DNA from: Gammaproteobacteria bacterium
GTDB taxonomy: Bacteria; Pseudomonadota; Gammaproteobacteria; Steroidobacterales; Steroidobacteraceae
Length of the DNA stretch: 64,000 nt
Direction: 5' to 3'
NCBI GenBank assembly: GCA_025359565.1
Contig: JANYFY010000016.1
Span: 124,001 to 188,000 of the forward strand
Shown here: one piece after another, positions 39,191 through 48,756 of the stretch
Numbering within the stretch: the stretch's first letter is position 1
Layout: each line of letters begins with the position of its first letter
The notes under the pieces: model-generated
Database searches by the model: none
Told to the model about the DNA's origin: nothing
The model's input: the letters and a program-made list of their open reading frames with translations, nothing else
Position numbers and translations under genes: made by a program

Positions 39191-40162
39191 ATGTCACGAC
39201 CTACTGAATTAGATTCACTGTCGATTTCATTATTCGCGGGTAATGCGAATCCTGCGCTTGCCCAGGAAATAGCGCGTCACCTTCGGTTGCCCTTGGGCCG
39301 TGCACATGTCGGTCGCTTTAGCGACGGTGAAGTGAATGTTGAACTCATGGAAAATGTCCGTGGCCGTGATGTTTTTATTGTGCAATCGACATGTCCGCCC
39401 GCCAATGATCATTTAATGGAGTTGTTGATGATGACCGATGCGTGCAAGCGGGCATCTGCGAAGCGCGTGACGGCGGTGGTGCCTTATTTCGGCTATGCCC
39501 GGCAGGATCGGCGGCCGCGCGCCACGCGCGTGGCGATTGGTGCCAAATTGGTGGCTAATATGATTACCATCGCAGGCGTGGATCGATTATTAACGGTGGA
39601 CTTACACGCGGACCAGATTCAGGGTTTTTTTGATATTCCAGTGGATAATGTGTACGCCTCGCCGGTGCTATTAGGCGATGCTTGGCGACAAAAATTTGAC
39701 CGCATCGTAGTGGTATCACCCGACGTCGGTGGCGTGGTACGCGCTCGGGCGCTAGCAAAACGTTTGGATGATGCGGATCTGGCTATTATCGATAAACGCA
39801 GGCCGCGACCAAATGAGTCTAAGGTAATGAATATCATCGGTGAAGTCGCCGGCCGAAACTGCGTGCTGATTGACGATATGGTGGATACCGCGGGGACTTT
39901 ATGTCATGCCGCAGAAGCCTTAAAAGAGGAAGGTGCTGCTCAAGTGGTCGCCTACATTACTCATGCGGTGCTTTCGGGCGCTGCGCTGGAACGAATTTCG
40001 AATTCGGTCATTGATCAATTGGTGGTAACCAATACTATTCCGCTATCAAGCACGGCTAATGCTTGTGCAAAAATTCGTCAACTTAGCGTAGCGGGCTTGT
40101 TAGCAGAGACCATTCGACGTATCAGCGATGAAGAGTCGGTGAGCTCTCTTTATATAGATTGA
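39191..40162 (+). CDS. prs: Ribose-phosphate pyrophosphokinase
   Basis: Makes phosphoribosyl pyrophosphate from ribose-5-phosphate and ATP for nucleotide, histidine and NAD synthesis. [14 protein letters not shown] at the start, the [16 protein letters not shown] flexible loop (about residue 97), [17 protein letters not shown] (about 137) and the PRPP loop [17 protein letters not shown] (about 225) are all present. 323 residues, a few more than the E. coli enzyme at the N-terminus. Confidence 0.98.
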   Translation: MSRPTELDSLSISLFAGNANPALAQEIARHLRLPLGRAHVGRFSDGEVNVELMENVRGRDVFIVQSTCPPANDHLMELLMMTDACKRASAKRVTAVVPYFGYARQDRRPRATRVAIGAKLVANMITIAGVDRLLTVDLHADQIQGFFDIPVDNVYASPVLLGDAWRQKFDRIVVVSPDVGGVVRARALAKRLDDADLAIIDKRRPRPNESKVMNIIGEVAGRNCVLIDDMVDTAGTLCHAAEALKEEGAAQVVAYITHAVLSGAALERISNSVIDQLVVTNTIPLSSTANACAKIRQLSVAGLLAETIRRISDEESVSSLYID

Positions 40163-40244
40163 GCTTATTTTTAAGAATTTGGTGGGTGTCCTTGCAACTG
40201 GTCGCGGTGTGAGGGTGTTGTTTTTGATGTAACTGGAGAAGATT

Positions 40245-40979
40245 ATGAAGACCTCTTTTGAACTCATCGCCGAGTTCCGCGAGATGCAAGGCAAAGGTGC
40301 GAGCCGCCGCCTGCGTCACGAAGGATTAGTGCCGGCGATTTTATATGGCGGCCAAGCGGCTGCCCGTACGTTGGCAGTAAGCCATCAGAAGCTTTTGATC
40401 ATGCTCGAAAATGAGCGTTTTTATTCCACCATTTTAAATATTAAGGTGGGCGATGAGTCGCAGGCTGCAATTTTGAAAGATGTGCAGCGCCACCCGTACA
40501 AGAATGCGATTACGCATATCGATTTGCAGCGCGTGGAAGAGAACGAGAGGATTCGTATCAGTATTCCGTTGCACTTTAAGGGGGCGGCGGTATCGCCAGG
40601 CGTAAAGACCCAAGGTGGAATTGTCTCGCATATGCGCAACGACGTCGAAGTGAGCTGTCTGCCGCGAGATCTACCTGAGTTTATCGAAGTCGATATTTCG
40701 GGACTATCACTGAATGAAAGTATCCACTTATCGCAGCTCAAAATTCCGGAGGGTGTGCAACTTCTGGAGTTAGTTAAGGAAGATGCGGCGGTCGTGGCAA
40801 TTCATAGTCCACGTGCTGAGGAGGCCGAACCCACGGCAACCGCAGCGACGGCAGCCCCTGCGGATGGTGCGGCGGCGGCGCCAGCGGCAGCAGCGGGTGG
40901 TGATGCAACTAAGAAGGCCGACCCTGCTAAGAAGGATGATGCGAAGAAGGAACCCGCTAAGAAAGACGCGAAGAAGTAA
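40245..40979 (+). CDS. rplY: Large ribosomal subunit protein bL25 (Ctc type)
   Basis: 5S rRNA-binding ribosomal protein of the long, two-domain Ctc type. The N-terminal L25 domain (about 1-95) has GKGASRRLRHEGLVPAILYG and the beta-rich second domain runs to about 195. A low-complexity tail of about 45 residues made of Ala, Lys and Asp follows, probably flexible. A GGAG ribosome-binding site precedes the ATG. Position between prs and pth is conserved in gammaproteobacteria. Confidence 0.96.
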   Translation: MKTSFELIAEFREMQGKGASRRLRHEGLVPAILYGGQAAARTLAVSHQKLLIMLENERFYSTILNIKVGDESQAAILKDVQRHPYKNAITHIDLQRVEENERIRISIPLHFKGAAVSPGVKTQGGIVSHMRNDVEVSCLPRDLPEFIEVDISGLSLNESIHLSQLKIPEGVQLLELVKEDAAVVAIHSPRAEEAEPTATAATAAPADGAAAAPAAAAGGDATKKADPAKKDDAKKEPAKKDAKK

Positions 40980-41003
40980 TTTTTCACGTGCAACTTAGCG
41001 GTG

Positions 41004-41028
41004 AGGCCGTTTCAGTGGCGGCCTTTTT
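41004..41028 (+). terminator. Intrinsic terminator after rplY
   Basis: AGGCCG (41004-41009) and CGGCCT (41019-41024) form a six-base GC stem with a nine-base loop, followed by a run of T. It lies 25 bases after the rplY stop and before pth, so it would reduce read-through from prs-rplY into pth-ychF. Confidence 0.75.
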
Positions 41029-41063
41029 CCATTTTTCGGTGCGTTGCTTGAACGGGTGAGTGG

Positions 41064-41654
41064 ATGTCGGGACTACCAATACGCATAATCGTCGGTCTTG
41101 GAAATCCAGGGCCCGAACACTTGTTGACTCGCCACAATGCGGGTTACTGGTTTGTGGACTTATTGGCCCGGCGACATGGCGGTGAGTTCCGAGATTATCG
41201 GAAATATTCGGGCGAGACCGCACGAGTGACCATCGGTGCCCGAGAACTGGTTTTATTAAAACCCACGACCTACATGAATCGCAGTGGTCTGTCGATTCGT
41301 CAGCTCAGTGAATTTTATAAAATAGCACCCGAAGAGGTCTTGGTAGTTCATGATGAGCTTGATCTGCCGGTGGGTAGTACTCGCCTGAAGCAGGGCGGTG
41401 GGCATGGCGGACATAATGGCTTACGGGATGCGATCGCGCATATTGGCGAAAGTTTTTGGCGCTTGCGTTTAGGTGTAGGCCATCCTGGGAATAAGGCCGA
41501 CGTAATTGATTATGTCTTGACTCGTGCTCCACGCGCCGAAGAAGATTCGATTTTGGAAGCCGTTGGGGCCGCCGCCGATTGCATACCCTTATTATTAGAA
41601 CACGGTGCTGAAAGAGTGATGCTGAAGTTACACACCCGCGCTGGGAAAACTTAA
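41064..41654 (+). CDS. pth: Peptidyl-tRNA hydrolase
   Basis: Recycles tRNA from prematurely released peptidyl-tRNA. [12 protein letters not shown] followed by [10 protein letters not shown] with the catalytic histidine (about residue 23), [10 protein letters not shown] (about 68) and [12 protein letters not shown] (about 113) are diagnostic. 196 residues. Its TAA shares the last A with the ychF ATG (TAATG), so translation is coupled. Confidence 0.98.
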   Translation: MSGLPIRIIVGLGNPGPEHLLTRHNAGYWFVDLLARRHGGEFRDYRKYSGETARVTIGARELVLLKPTTYMNRSGLSIRQLSEFYKIAPEEVLVVHDELDLPVGSTRLKQGGGHGGHNGLRDAIAHIGESFWRLRLGVGHPGNKADVIDYVLTRAPRAEEDSILEAVGAAADCIPLLLEHGAERVMLKLHTRAGKT

Positions 41655-42745
41655 TGCCTATACGATGTGGAATTGTTGGGTTACCGAATGTAGGGAAGTC
41701 CACGCTTTTTAATGCGCTGACACGGGCACAAATCGCCGCTGAGAATTATCCGTTTTGTACCATTGATCCAAACGTGGGAGTGGTTCCGGTTCCCGATCCG
41801 CGATTGCAATGTTTGGCGGCTATCGTGAACCCTGAACGGATATTGCCTACCACAGTAGAGTTTGTAGACATTGCGGGATTGGTCGCCGGCGCTTCCAAAG
41901 GTGAAGGTTTGGGAAATAAGTTTTTGGCGCACATTCGTGAGGTGGATGCGATCGCGCACGTGGTGCGATGTTTCGAGAATGACGACATTATTCACGTGGC
42001 TGGGAAGATCGACCCGGCGAATGATATCGAAGTAATCAATACAGAGTTGGCACTGGCGGATTTGGACAGCGTGGACCGTGCGTATCAAAAGGCCGTAAAA
42101 TCAGCCAAGACGGCGGATAAAGATGCGGTTAAGGCGCGTGATTTGTTGGAAAAAGTGCGCCATCAATTGAATTTGGCGAAACCAGTGCGTTTGCTAAACC
42201 TTGATACGAACGAGCGACTGTTATTGCGCGATTTACATTTGTTGACTGACAAACCAGTAATGTTCGTCGCCAATGTGGATGAGAGTGGTTTTGCCAATAA
42301 CCCACGGTTAGATCACGTGCGCGAGTTGGCGAAGCTTGAAGGCGCTATTGTGGTACCCGTCTGCGCAGCGATTGAAGCGGAGATTGCGCAGCTGGAAGAG
42401 GCGGATCGAGCGGATTTCTTAAAAGAATTGAAATTGGATGAGCCCGGACTCAATCGGGTCATTCGCGGCGGTTATTCGCTGCTCGGCTTGCAGACTTATT
42501 TTACGGCTGGGATTAAGGAAGTGCGGGCTTGGACTGTACATATGGGAGCTACCGCGCCGCAGGCTGCCGGCGTGATTCATACGGATTTTGAGCGTGGGTT
42601 CATTCGAGCCGAGGTTATCGGGTACGATGATTTCATCGCCTGTAAAGGTGAAGCGGGCGCCAAAGATAAGGGGAAATTGCGCCTGGAAGGCAAGGAATAT
42701 GTCGTGCGTGAAGGCGATGTGATGCATTTTCGCTTTAACGTTTGA
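41654..42745 (+). CDS. ychF: Ribosome-associated ATPase YchF (OLA1 family)
   Basis: Obg-related P-loop NTPase that prefers ATP and binds ribosomes; linked to oxidative-stress response. G1 [14 protein letters not shown] (about residue 8), [12 protein letters not shown] (about 33), [20 protein letters not shown] (about 73) and a C-terminal TGS domain ending VMHFRFNV are present. 363 residues, standard. Usual neighbour of pth. Confidence 0.98.
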   Translation: MPIRCGIVGLPNVGKSTLFNALTRAQIAAENYPFCTIDPNVGVVPVPDPRLQCLAAIVNPERILPTTVEFVDIAGLVAGASKGEGLGNKFLAHIREVDAIAHVVRCFENDDIIHVAGKIDPANDIEVINTELALADLDSVDRAYQKAVKSAKTADKDAVKARDLLEKVRHQLNLAKPVRLLNLDTNERLLLRDLHLLTDKPVMFVANVDESGFANNPRLDHVRELAKLEGAIVVPVCAAIEAEIAQLEEADRADFLKELKLDEPGLNRVIRGGYSLLGLQTYFTAGIKEVRAWTVHMGATAPQAAGVIHTDFERGFIRAEVIGYDDFIACKGEAGAKDKGKLRLEGKEYVVREGDVMHFRFNV

Positions 42746-42846
42746 GGGACTTTGTGCCTGAGGCAGTCACAGTCGCTTGACACGAGCAGGGATGCTTAAG
42801 GACAATCGCGACCCCGTTTGGGCTGCTAAGTTTGCTGATAGGGTTT

Positions 42847-42874
42847 TTGGACGTGTTCTGGATAGTTTTATAAG
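42847..42874 (+). promoter_or_regulatory. Candidate sigma-70 promoter for tRNA-Met
   Basis: TTGGAC (42847-42852) and TATAAG (42869-42874) are separated by 16 bases and end seven bases before the tRNA. If real, transcription would start almost at the mature 5' end. Judged by eye only. Confidence 0.4.
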
Positions 42875-42881
42875 GATAATT

Positions 42882-42958
42882 GGTGAGGTAGCTCAGCTGG
42901 TTAGAGCGTGGCACTCATAATGCCGAGGTCGAGGGTTCGAGTCCCTCTCTCACCACCA
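42882..42958 (+). tRNA. tRNA-Met (anticodon CAT), elongator type
   Basis: 77-base cloverleaf with encoded CCA. Acceptor GGTGAGG pairs with TCTCACC (one G-T pair), D arm GCTC-AGCTGGTTA-GAGC, anticodon loop CTCATAA in a GGCA/TGCC stem, T arm GAGGG-TTCGAGT-CCCTC. The CAT anticodon could also belong to tRNA-Ile2 with lysidine; the pairing at the first acceptor position excludes initiator tRNA-Met. Confidence 0.9.
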
Positions 42959-43006
42959 CTTCCCTTTACGCTTAACTTATGTGCTCGCATTCGGACGCGC
43001 TAAGTG

Positions 43007-43047
43007 ATTTGCTGTGGATATTTATTCACAACATCTTCACAGCAAAT
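43007..43047. promoter_or_regulatory. Inverted repeat upstream of the beta-barrel gene
   Basis: ATTTGCTGTG (43007-43016) and CACAGCAAAT (43038-43047) are a perfect ten-base inverted repeat with a 21-base spacer containing TTATTCACA. It lies about 50-90 bases before the start of the outer-membrane protein gene and could be an operator. The inner sequence resembles a DnaA box, but no replication context exists. Confidence 0.4.
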
Positions 43048-43096
43048 ATTGTAAGTTCAAGAAGGAATTGTTATCGGGTAGGAGTCTGAGGGCAGA

Positions 43097-44632
43097 ATGA
43101 TGGTCGAACGAGTATGTACGATCCGGCGATTGACTGGACTTGTGTTGATATCCATCGCGACGTGGAACGCACATGCGGCCGAGGAAGACAGTCCCATTCA
43201 GGGGTGCAAGAGTGGTTCAGAGAACGAGAGTTTCTATAGTCGCTTGAAAGACAGCTATGCCGCCCACTATGCATGGGATGGTGGCGATGTCACCGCGCCT
43301 GCTGTAAAAGTAGTCGGAGGAGCGGAGATACCGGAGTCCAACCCGCCTTGGCCTTATGCCACCTGGAATGTCGGCGGTACTGAGGCTATCGGCGTCGAGA
43401 ACATGTCCTACAACGCACTGATGGATGCGCTGTATTGCGGTAAAAGCGGTCAGAAGTTGAAAGATAGCCGCTTCACGGTTTATGGATGGGTCGAGCCCGG
43501 TGGCAATCTGAGCACTTCTCACACTCGGTACAACTATAGTACTGGGACTGGCGGAAACTATCCCGCCGCATATTCGTTTGAGCCGAATACTCTGCAGGTG
43601 GACCAGATGGCCCTCTATTTGGAGCGTACGCCGGATGAGATTCAGCGCGATCACTTCGACTGGGGCTTTCGTGTCACCGGACTATACGGAACCGACTATA
43701 AATATACGTTTAGCAACGGCATCTTAAGCAATCAATATACAAACAGAGCCAAGCAGTATGGATTTGATCCAGTAATGTACTACGTTGATCTATGGTTCCC
43801 AAAAATTGCACAAGGGGAAAATATTCGTATCGGCCGCTACATTTCGATTCCTGACATCGAAGCACAGCTCGCCCCCAACAATCTCACCTATAGTCATTCT
43901 TTGCTCTATAGCTACGATCCCTACACCAAGAATGGAATTGTCAGCACTACCAAACTCAGCAAGAACTGGCAGATACAGGCTGAAATTTCATCGGGTAACG
44001 ACGTGGCACCATGGGTCAAAAGTGAACGGCAATGGACGCCTGCGGCGTGCGTCGTTTGGACCTCGAATTCCGGGAACGATACTATCTACCCGTGCATGAA
44101 TACTCTGAATGATAGTCGCTGGCGCTGGAACAATGTGCAGCACGCGGTGGTAACGTGGTATCACAAATTCAACTCTCAGTGGCATACCGATAGTGAGCTT
44201 TGGTACATGTGGCAAAGCCATACGCCGAACGTCAACAATGTCGATGGTGCGGCCTACCTCGCTCAAGCCTATTCCTATCTCAAATTTGGCGCTCCGAGCG
44301 GGGCTCAGTGCAATCCCGCTGTGGCGTTCTGCTATTCCTATGAGTGGGCGTTCGTCAATTACATTAATTATCAGGCTGGACCTCGTGACATGGTCACATG
44401 GCGCACAGACTACCTGAACGACGCACGGGGGTAGCGCACGGGTTTCAAGACCCGGTATTTTGAATTTGATTTAAGCTATACCCACTGGGTCGGCGACATG
44501 CTTGAGCTTCGTCCCGAATTGCGGTTCGAGCATTCGCGCGAAGTAGACGCGTATGACAATCCGTCAGCTACGCCGGGCGGGGGTCGACATTCGCAACTTA
44601 TGTTTTCTGCTGACGCCATTTTTCATTTTTAA
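43097..44632 (+). pseudogene. Outer-membrane beta-barrel (porin-like) gene interrupted by an in-frame TAG
   Basis: The frame encodes 445 residues with a signal peptide ending near NAHAAEE, then aromatic, alternating beta-strand sequence typical of a large outer-membrane barrel (BBP2-like porin family). A TAG at 44432-44434 stops it, but the same frame continues for 65 sense codons (RTGFKTRYFEFDLSYTHW, GDMLELRPELRFEHS, and so on) to a TAA at 44630-44632, ending IFHF with the C-terminal phenylalanine needed for barrel assembly. The residue at the stop fits a CAG-to-TAG change. Without the last strands the product should not insert, so the gene is probably inactivated unless TAG is read through. 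GAGGG six bases before the ATG is a good ribosome-binding site. Confidence 0.8.
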
Positions 44633-44644
44633 GGCGCCAAGCAC

Positions 44645-44676
44645 GAGCCGAAAGCGAGCCGAAAGCGAGCCGAAAG
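44645..44676. repeat. Short tandem repeat, 11-base unit
   Basis: GAGCCGAAAGC occurs almost three times in tandem, flanked on both sides by GGCGCC (44633-44638 and 44677-44682), which can pair to enclose the repeat. It lies between the ends of the convergent porin-like and FAD oxidoreductase genes. It may be slippage-prone; no function is evident. Confidence 0.7.
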
Positions 44677-44693
44677 GGCGCCGAAACTGTCCG

Positions 44694-46685
44694 TCAACCT
44701 AATCCAATTTTGTTTCGCGGTGGACCCGGAAAATCGGCAAAGGCGGGGGCTCCAGCGTGAGCTCCGACCAATTCACGAACCGCCCGTACTGCTTGGTCGA
44801 TGGCGGAGTGTACATAGGCATAAGCACCTGAGTCGGAGTTCGCGATTGCTATTCGCCCCCATCCTTTGCGGGCCGTTTCAATGGGCAGCGGACCATCAGG
44901 CCAGAATTGATCCCACGGGCGCATATATTCGTACGCATAGCCGTGCGCCCAACGGTTCACGGTGATGGCCTCAATATCGCGGGCCGCGCTAAATCCGGCA
45001 CTTGATAACGTCCTGTCCAGTAGGTCACGTACTTCCCATTCGATTTTCTCAAAACTCAAGCTTTGTAGCAGCGCCCGTCCGGCATCGGCCTGTTCGCGCG
45101 GTGACGGCCCCAGGTGGGTAGACAGTGGCACTTTTGAGAGGTGCAGAATGACGGGTTCTTGCGGGTTTTGCGTGAAGTGATAGGTGCCCATCGAGACTGG
45201 GAAATCAATTCGAACCTCACGCCAAAAGCTACCCGACGTAGAGATACTGGAAATTTTTAAGGCATCGAAGGAGGTCCAATTTCTTATTTGTACATTGGTG
45301 TAGATCAGCGGCACTTTGTGTTGATCTTTGAGCGCCGTGATCTGCACTTCGGAAAGTTCGTTGGTGATATACGGGATGACTCGGTGCCAACAAGCAAGAA
45401 TTACATGGTTGGCGGTTACCTTGGCGAGTTTGCCATGACGGGCATAGGTTACTGCGACTGTTGTCGCGCTAGCGGGATTGCCCGCGTGGGCGACGTTGAC
45501 AACGGTAGAGTCTAAACGAATGCGTGCTGGAGACTTCGGGTCATCAAGTTTCTGATAATTTACTGCAGTCGTCGTGAGTGTTTCCATGCTCATCGTCGGC
45601 ACAGACTCAAAACTTAAGGCTCGCAATAAAGCTTTGGCGACCCCATGGTTCCCGTCGGGAAAATGGTAAATATATTGATCGGGATCGGTGAGCGCTAGCC
45701 GCCCTGTAGGACTCATGCTCTTGTGAGGCGTAGTCCCAAGATCCATGCCTGAAAATCCCGGGTTACCGTTTCCCCAGGCGTCCAGCGCGCCGGTTGCATC
45801 AATCCCTACCCCGAAATAACCAACGGTGGATTCTTGGTAGACGTCAACCAGTTGCGGATCGACTTTAGCAATAGTCAATAAAAATTCCTGGTAGGTCTTT
45901 TGAGAGAGGTAATCAAGTTTTTCGGCTCGCGAAAGTCCTGGTAAATAATCAGGCGGATGATCAATGAGTTGAATGAGATCGATTTTTGCGCGGGCCGAGA
46001 GCGGAGTCTTCGGAACCCACTCCGCCGCTTTGCCGGTGCGATGTACAAGAGTATCGGTGCCAAATTTTTCCTTTGAGAAAAACCAGGCATTTTGGAGTGA
46101 ACGTTTTTCGTTCCAGGTGGTATCGTAATATGACGTCTTGAATCGCTGCAGATCTAGACCGATGTCTTGTAGAAGGGTGCTGACCGCGGGGGAGAAATAG
46201 CTCGGGCTTTGCAATGATTCTGAGCCACCGTAGCCGATTAATTTTTGGCCGTTTGATGCTTCAAATTCGTTGCGCCGCGCGTGACCGCCAAAATCGTCAT
46301 GATTTTCGAGAATGAGTACGCGAGCATCTTTTCCGACACGCTGACGATAGAGTACGGCCGCGGCGAGACCTGAAATGCCGCCGCCTACCACCACTAGATC
46401 ATAGTGTTCGCGAGTATCTTCAATGGGTCCGGCTTTGGTCCAGAAGGTGCCATCGCGCAGTTGATGAGCTACCCGATTGGCACCCGGGTGTTGGCCCCGG
46501 TCACCGAGTTTTGCGGGTGGGTAGGTGGCGGCAGACTGAGTCGCTTGGGTTTGTTTTGCGGCGACATTATTCATCGCAGCACCCACTACGGTCGTGCCCA
46601 CCACAGCACTCGCTACGCCGTCTAAAAAATCACGCCGCGTGATGGGCTGGTCCATTCCTAGATGACGTTTGCGAATTTGGGTCAT
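44694..46685 (-). CDS. Tat-exported FAD-dependent oxidoreductase, spermidine-dehydrogenase-like (paralogue)
   Basis: 663-residue flavoprotein of the same family as the one at 26522-28387. Twin-arginine signal ITRRDFLDGVASAVV, FAD loop VVVGGGISGLAAAVLY (about residue 96), ILENHDDFGGHARRNEFEA (about 125) and C-terminal IAIANSDSGAYAYVHSAIDQ. The ATG at 46655 (MDQPITRRDF) would align better with the paralogue; the ATG at 46685 has an AAGAG upstream. It is divergent from the exported (alpha/alpha)-type protein gene. Substrate unknown; amine oxidation is a family-level guess. Confidence 0.8.
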   Translation of the reverse strand: MTQIRKRHLGMDQPITRRDFLDGVASAVVGTTVVGAAMNNVAAKQTQATQSAATYPPAKLGDRGQHPGANRVAHQLRDGTFWTKAGPIEDTREHYDLVVVGGGISGLAAAVLYRQRVGKDARVLILENHDDFGGHARRNEFEASNGQKLIGYGGSESLQSPSYFSPAVSTLLQDIGLDLQRFKTSYYDTTWNEKRSLQNAWFFSKEKFGTDTLVHRTGKAAEWVPKTPLSARAKIDLIQLIDHPPDYLPGLSRAEKLDYLSQKTYQEFLLTIAKVDPQLVDVYQESTVGYFGVGIDATGALDAWGNGNPGFSGMDLGTTPHKSMSPTGRLALTDPDQYIYHFPDGNHGVAKALLRALSFESVPTMSMETLTTTAVNYQKLDDPKSPARIRLDSTVVNVAHAGNPASATTVAVTYARHGKLAKVTANHVILACWHRVIPYITNELSEVQITALKDQHKVPLIYTNVQIRNWTSFDALKISSISTSGSFWREVRIDFPVSMGTYHFTQNPQEPVILHLSKVPLSTHLGPSPREQADAGRALLQSLSFEKIEWEVRDLLDRTLSSAGFSAARDIEAITVNRWAHGYAYEYMRPWDQFWPDGPLPIETARKGWGRIAIANSDSGAYAYVHSAIDQAVRAVRELVGAHAGAPAFADFPGPPRNKIGLG

Positions 46686-46761
46686 AAGAGGCTCTTACTG
46701 GTTTAATGTCATGAGTGTACTATCATGTCACAACAAAAATCGTTCTAGCGAAGGCAATAAA

Positions 46762-48687
46762 ATGACTCACTTGATGCGTTTGACCGCTCTCATAGTCGTG
46801 GTGGTTGCTCCTGCTATGAGTAAGGCGGCTGATTCTTTCGTCCACTCCTCGCTTACTCTGCGCGCTACGGATGTGATTGCTACGGGTAACGAATGGATTT
46901 CTCTGCCGGATATTCGGGTTTCGGACGGAGCGCTGGCAACTTTTAATGCCCTATCAATGCGCGATCGAGGTTTATTGCAGGCTAGTGGTGAGTCGCGGCC
47001 GGTGCTGGAGCCCTATTTCAAGGTGGGTGATAAAAAACTTGAGCTGCACGATCTGTCGTGGACATTATTGGAATACTGGATACCTCAGGCGCGAGAAACT
47101 GTGGACGGGTTAGAGTTAACCCTAACGTATTGCGCACCCAATGGATATCGTGCTGCATTTGTGCGGTTGACTGTTACCAATCACCGGCTGGAGCCGGTTC
47201 CGGTCACTCTTGGGATGAAGTCTTCTTTCGGTCGGTTAAGTCGGGTGACTTATGTACCGGTTGCTTTGAGGGGCGAGCGCAGTGTGGCACCCACCGCTTG
47301 GGTTGAGCCGGGAGAGGCGTATAGCTATATCACCAATGACACGCGATTTTCATGGGCGATTGTCCATCCAGGATCCAAGGCCACATTAGGATCGCCACCG
47401 CTTACGCTGTCGCCTGAGGCGGATGCTGCTCATACAGAGATACTTAAGACAGGTGAGGCGACCGAAGCTTTATTTGTATTGGCGGTGGGGGTTGAGGAAT
47501 TCAGTTCGGCGCATAACGCGCGTTCGTTGCGCGAGATATTAGATCGGTCGGGATCTGATGCCGTACTGAATGAGGCTGCCGCATGGTGCAAAGCGCGTAC
47601 TCGAACCACGGGTCATGCAGATCTTGATCTCGTAATGAATCGCAATTTTCTCTTCACCGAGCTCTACGCCTGGGGTCGCACCATTGATACAGAGCAATTA
47701 GTCGGGGTCACTTCGCGCAGTCCACGCTACTATGTGTCGGCTGCGTATTGGGATCGGGACGCGATGCTGTGGAGCTTTCCGGGGTTATTGGATGTGGACA
47801 CGCCTGCGGCACGAGAGGCTTTAGATTATGCACTGACCACTCAGTTGCGGAACACGGGAACCCATAGTCGATTTATTGATGGGATAGTGCTGGAGGATGG
47901 ATTTCAGTTGGATGAAGGTGTCGCGCCGATTATTGCACTGAGTTCCTATATGCGCGCTACTAATGACGTAAATTTTTTGACCGCACATCGTGATGCAGTT
48001 TATTTTCTTCGTGATCGACTTCTAGGTCGCTATGATTCTAATATCGGTATGTATTCGTCCCTACAAGACTCGCAGGATGAATTTCAAAAAGCACCTTTTT
48101 TGACCTACGACAACGTGTTGGCGTGGCGTGCATTATCGGATTTAGGAGTGTTGTTTCGACGGCTGAAGGATTCTACAGGTGCGGCCGAGATGAATCGCCG
48201 CGCGAAGCAACTGCACATCGCTATTCTCGCTCATACGGTGGATGCAGTGCCGGGTGCATCGGGGTCGGTATTTGCGGCCGCAACGGATGGAAGTCAATTT
48301 GTGCATACCGATATCCCGCCGGGGTCGCTCATGAAATTGCCGACGTTAGGATTTATTTCTGAAGACGATCCCTTGTTTGTGCGAACCTATAATTGGTTGC
48401 ACTCGGTAAATTATGCATATTCGTATTACGATAAGCGCTATGGAATACCGGGAAGTTATCGTCTTCCCATTACCACATCGTGGGTGATTGCTGATGAGTT
48501 GTTGCTCAAGCGTTCACGCGAGCGGGCGCAGAGCATACTGCTCGCGAGCACGTGGGATGCTGGGATTATCTCAGAAGGAATTGACCCTGATACGGCGAAA
48601 ATGGATATTGCGGGTGGGGCCTTTGCTACTGCGGCGGGATATGTCGCGCATGCTATTTGTGCGGTGGCGTGTCTGCCGCGGCCCTAA
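46762..48687 (+). CDS. Exported protein with six-hairpin-glycosidase-like architecture
   Basis: 641 residues with a signal peptide ending near MSKAAD. The first 250 residues are beta-rich, like the N-terminal sandwich of inverting glycosidases; the rest is helical with WDRDAMLWSFPG (W330, D331, D333) and EGIDPDTAKMDIAGG near the C-terminus, patterns found around acid residues in (alpha/alpha)6-barrel glycoside hydrolases. I do not recognise the family with certainty. The start at 46762 has GAAGG eight bases upstream and begins the signal peptide; the open frame from 46669 is not supported. Its position at the edge of the glucan locus, convergent with the GH3 gene, suggests an exo-acting periplasmic glycosidase. 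Confidence 0.6.
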   Translation: MTHLMRLTALIVVVVAPAMSKAADSFVHSSLTLRATDVIATGNEWISLPDIRVSDGALATFNALSMRDRGLLQASGESRPVLEPYFKVGDKKLELHDLSWTLLEYWIPQARETVDGLELTLTYCAPNGYRAAFVRLTVTNHRLEPVPVTLGMKSSFGRLSRVTYVPVALRGERSVAPTAWVEPGEAYSYITNDTRFSWAIVHPGSKATLGSPPLTLSPEADAAHTEILKTGEATEALFVLAVGVEEFSSAHNARSLREILDRSGSDAVLNEAAAWCKARTRTTGHADLDLVMNRNFLFTELYAWGRTIDTEQLVGVTSRSPRYYVSAAYWDRDAMLWSFPGLLDVDTPAAREALDYALTTQLRNTGTHSRFIDGIVLEDGFQLDEGVAPIIALSSYMRATNDVNFLTAHRDAVYFLRDRLLGRYDSNIGMYSSLQDSQDEFQKAPFLTYDNVLAWRALSDLGVLFRRLKDSTGAAEMNRRAKQLHIAILAHTVDAVPGASGSVFAAATDGSQFVHTDIPPGSLMKLPTLGFISEDDPLFVRTYNWLHSVNYAYSYYDKRYGIPGSYRLPITTSWVIADELLLKRSRERAQSILLASTWDAGIISEGIDPDTAKMDIAGGAFATAAGYVAHAICAVACLPRP

Positions 48688-48756
48688 CAATGCCTACCGC
48701 GGCTTCGCAAAGGGGCGCGGGCGGCGTTCAACTGCGGCTTCCACAAAGTCTTCTGG

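Noticed and set aside
43013-43030. Head-to-head DnaA-box-like sequences (TGTGGATAT and TTATTCACA) as a replication origin or DnaA-regulated site
   Set aside because: Only two boxes, no AT-rich unwinding region and none of dnaA, dnaN, gyrB or parAB nearby; they fall within the inverted repeat before the porin-like gene.
43097-44632. TAG as a reassigned sense codon
   Set aside because: RF1 is encoded in the window and TAG ends other genes here (for example surA), so one nonsense mutation or a base error is simpler.
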